Assembly (NCBI GenBank): GCA_022560025.1
Contig: JAFISE010000223.1
Location: 1 to 42,786, forward strand
DNA: 42,786 nt
Reading direction: 5' to 3'
Source: Stagonosporopsis chrysanthemi
Lineage: Eukaryota > Ascomycota > Dothideomycetes > Pleosporales > Didymellaceae
Below the pieces are notes generated by a model. The model worked only from the letters and a program-made list of their open reading frames with translations, had not been told where the DNA came from and did no database searches. Both the position numbers and the translations under genes were made by a program. Of this stretch, positions 39,976 through 42,786 are shown piece by piece. Positions within the stretch are counted from its first letter, which is position 1. The number at the start of each line of letters is the position of its first letter.

Positions 39976-42786
39976 GGTATTTAATAGGTTTTTATATATT
40001 TTCTTTATCTAGTTAACTTAACTACTTTAACTAGGTACTTGTTATTATAACTTTTCTTATAGTAATTTAAATATTCTTTAAGTTTCTCCTTATTATTACT
40101 CTTAGCTTAGTAGTAGAAGTCTTTGTAAGTTAGTAATTATAGATTAGCTAGTTCTAGTAGCAATATATAGAATACTAGGTAAATCTTTATATTCTTTAGC
40201 AGGTCTAGTTAGTTGCTTATTTAGCTAATTTGCTATAAAATAAAAAACAGTCTAACTTTAACTTTTCTAGTTTCTTTGTTAGTCTTTGTATATGTAGATT
40301 TTTAGTAAAGATATACACTTTATCTTCTTCTTTTAGCTAAGGTACTGTTTTTTTTCTCTAGTTTACATAAGAAGTTACTTATAACTAAGCTTTAGTAATA
40401 TTATTAAGTAATTTCTAGTATATGTTCTAAAGTCTTTATACTAAGAGTATTACTAACTCTATATAGATATTACTTATAAAAATTTATATTAAGAGATTTA
40501 AGTATTATTTATAGTTTATAAAGAATAGTATATAGCTTGTTACTTTAAATTTCTTATTGTTATATATAATTTATACTATAAAAAGAAAATTTAGCTGTTT
40601 TACTATTAGTTGCAGTATATATAGAGATATATTTCTATTATCTAGTTTACTTACATAGTTTGTCTATCTGTCTACAGATAATAAGCTAGTAAGAGTTTCT
40701 TCTTAGTTTCTACTTCTATAAAGAATATTGTCTAGAAGTTTAAAGTAAAGAGGTTTTCTCTATTACTAATAAATAACTTAGAAATACTATAGTATTAAAC
40801 AATCCTATCTAGAAATACTTAAGTAACCTGCTTTATAGTATAGCTATATTAGAAAGGTATAAACTTTATAGCTTTTATAAATCTATCTACTACTTTAAAT
40901 ATTAAGTTATATTTAGAGTCTATAACAGAGTCTTTAGATATAGGTAGTTGTATAACAAAATCTATTATAATACTTGTTTATAGTGCTGTTAGTACCTTTA
41001 TTACTTGTATTTCTCTATACTTAATATATATACTATACTTTATCTACTAACAAGTAATATTGTTCTAAATATACTTAGTAACCTTATCTTTTATATTAAG
41101 AAACTTATAGTATTTTCTAATAAATTCTATAGTGTGCATAATTCCTAGGTATCTATAAAGAGTATTATTATAGTAATCTATTATAATCTTTATCTATAAC
41201 TTGTCTAGTACTTATAATAGTATATGTTCTTTCTTTTAAACTTATATAATTAGGTTAAGCTACTATAATAGTCCTAAAGAACTGTTTTTATTAATTCTTA
41301 GAATAGTAGCTTTGTTTATTGTCTTTTTACTTACAAGGTTGTGTCTTTAACTTAAATTATCTACTCTACTATTATCTTTGCCTAGAGTGTATAATATCTT
41401 AAATTTATACTAACCTAGTATTTCTAACTATATAACTTAGTATCTGTTTAATACCTTAGTAGTAGTAAAGTGTACTAGGTTCTTATAATTAGTATAGATA
41501 ATATATTCTAAATAGCTTTCTGTGTATACTTACTAATATTATATAAAGTGTATTAATTCTTAATTATAATATTATTAAGCTTCTTAAAGTTAATATAAGG
41601 TTGTTGTAAAGAGTATACTACTAAGAGCTGTTGCTAGTATAAACTATATAAATTTAATAAAAAATAACTATAGTGTAGTAGCTCTTTATTTATAAGAGCT
41701 ATAGCTACAGCCTAGTAGGCTCTAGCTCTAGCTTACAGAGTTTTTGTACTCTGCTTTAGAGATAAAGTAGTTCTGTAGTAGAGCTCTACTAAGTCTAATT
41801 CTAAGGCACGTAAGTACTTAAGCGCTAGTTATAGGCCTAGCCTGTTATAATTATAGCTTGCTATCTTTCTTAAAGACAAATATAGTAGAAGTCTTTATAA
41901 GTAATTCTAATTGTTTAATAAATCTTTTCTTTAAGCTCTTTTTAATATATTTATATAATATATTAAGTTCTTTCTATAATAACTAGTATAGTAGCCTAAA
42001 GGTTAGTTACTTTTCTTTCTAGAGCTTAATCTTATAATTATAGAGCTTATACTTAGGTAGAGCCTTTAATATAAGCTGTTCTTTAAATATCTGTACGTAC
42101 TGTCTATATATATTAAGAATAGTAAGAAGTATACTTTTCTCCTTAACTATTACTTTATAAGCTAGAGGCTAGTTAGTCTCTATATAGGTAATTACTCTAT
42201 CTTAGCATATCTTAGTTAAAGAGATATTACTAATCTTCTTTTTATCTACTAGCTATATTATAGGCTGCGCAGGATCTAGCTGTGTTTTACTATAGTTATA
42301 GCGCTTTAATAAAAGCATATTAAACTTTTAATCTATTAGTAGATTATACTTTTATAACTAAGGCAATCTTAATATAATATTATAAGTAGCTGTTTATAGA
42401 ACGTCTAGAGTTTTCTACTTATAGTAGTTCTATATCTTAAGAGACAGTAGTACTACTTTATAGGTTACTACTAATTCTGCTAGTATTAGTTTTCTATTAG
42501 AAACTTATAAAAGTTATAGCTCTTTCTTTTTTTGCTTAGTTATACTTATATAATTAATAGCATAATAAGATATATAATTTTCTTATACTTCTAAGTCTAC
42601 TATTACTGTTATTTGTTAGCTATTTAGTATAATAAGAATCTAGATAAAGAAAGAGACACTAAGAGTATTATTATATTTATCTCTAGGCTCTTATAAGTTC
42701 TTAACATAGTATATTCTCTAGTACTACTCTTTATAATATCTAGTTATTTATCTAAAAAAAAATTATTTTATATAGCAAAGCTATAA
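39930..42786 (-). pseudogene. GypB copy 3 gag-pol, deleted and truncated by the window
   Basis: Parallels copy 1 base for base in long stretches. The chromodomain end, integrase and RNase H end lie at about 39930-41540. The sequence then jumps to the part of copy 1 near 8290, interrupted by an insertion at about 41606-41848, and continues through the protease region to the window edge (matching copy 1 to about 9140). The Tyr-Leu-Asp-Asp active-site region is absent. Stops are frequent. Confidence 0.78.
41606..41848. other. Short insertion in GypB copy 3
   Basis: About 240 bp with no counterpart in copies 1 and 2, at the point where those read 'gttaatgcaaag' then 'ttatagcttgctatc'. It has several short inverted words (for example AGCTCT and AGAGCT) and no frame. 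It may be a small non-autonomous element or filler at the deletion. Confidence 0.5.

Larger units (their letters stand above)
38899..42786 (-). mobile_element. GypB copy 3, cut by the window end
   Basis: A third relative of the GypB elements: a 3' LTR (38899-39384), an antisense frame (about 39541-39975) and gag-pol on the - strand from about 39930 to beyond the right edge. It lacks about 850 bp of pol that copy 1 has at roughly 7440-8285, including the reverse transcriptase active site, and carries a short foreign insertion at that place. It is heavily RIP-mutated. Confidence 0.82.

Noticed and set aside
1..42786. Starship-type giant element with a tyrosine-recombinase captain
   Set aside because: The helicase island would suit cargo, but no captain-like recombinase gene or matching boundary repeats are visible in the window.

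Overview
The window looks like a repeat-rich block from a filamentous ascomycete (Pezizomycotina). Two AT-rich tracts (about 1-23,600 and 34,700-42,786) are packed with retrotransposons and DNA transposons whose reading frames are full of TAA/TAG stops and C-to-T type changes, the signature of repeat-induced point mutation (RIP). They flank a GC-balanced island (about 23,600-34,700) that is largely unmutated. I recognise no tRNA, rRNA or ordinary housekeeping gene. All statements come from reading the sequence by eye; nothing was searched or counted by program.

Left tract. A solo LTR (248-1019) of family A has a MITE-like element (360-842) inside it. A family A Ty3/gypsy element runs on the + strand from 1113 to 22736, with 278-bp LTRs and a 5-bp target duplication ATAAG. 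Three later insertions split it: GypB copy 1 (4675-11788, duplication GCTAT), GypB copy 2 (13015-20000, duplication AAAAC) and a family A solo LTR (20082-20359, duplication ATAAC). Both GypB copies carry gag-pol on the - strand (zinc knuckle, protease, reverse transcriptase, RNase H, integrase, chromodomain) and, near the 3' LTR, a second open frame on the opposite strand. The family A element has an antisense coiled-coil-like frame in the same place.

Island. From left to right it holds: a second, RIP-mutated MITE copy at its border; a decayed RecQ-type helicase of the telomere-linked kind (23981-25275); tandem repeats; an intact intronless 1289-residue SNF2-family helicase gene on the - strand (26470-30339); a scarcely mutated MITE copy (30801-31196); two weak coding remnants; and a complete pogo/Fot-type DNA transposon (32450-34601, TA duplication). 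The transposase of that element is cut by a single TAA.

Right tract. It holds two RIP-destroyed pogo/Fot-type transposase relics (- strand about 34,790-35,620; + strand about 38,080-38,890), a featureless stretch, and a third GypB copy (38899 to beyond the window end) with an internal deletion. The RecQ-like remnant, the helicase gene and the dense nested repeats fit a subtelomeric or other heterochromatic setting, but no telomere repeat is present, so that placement is inference.
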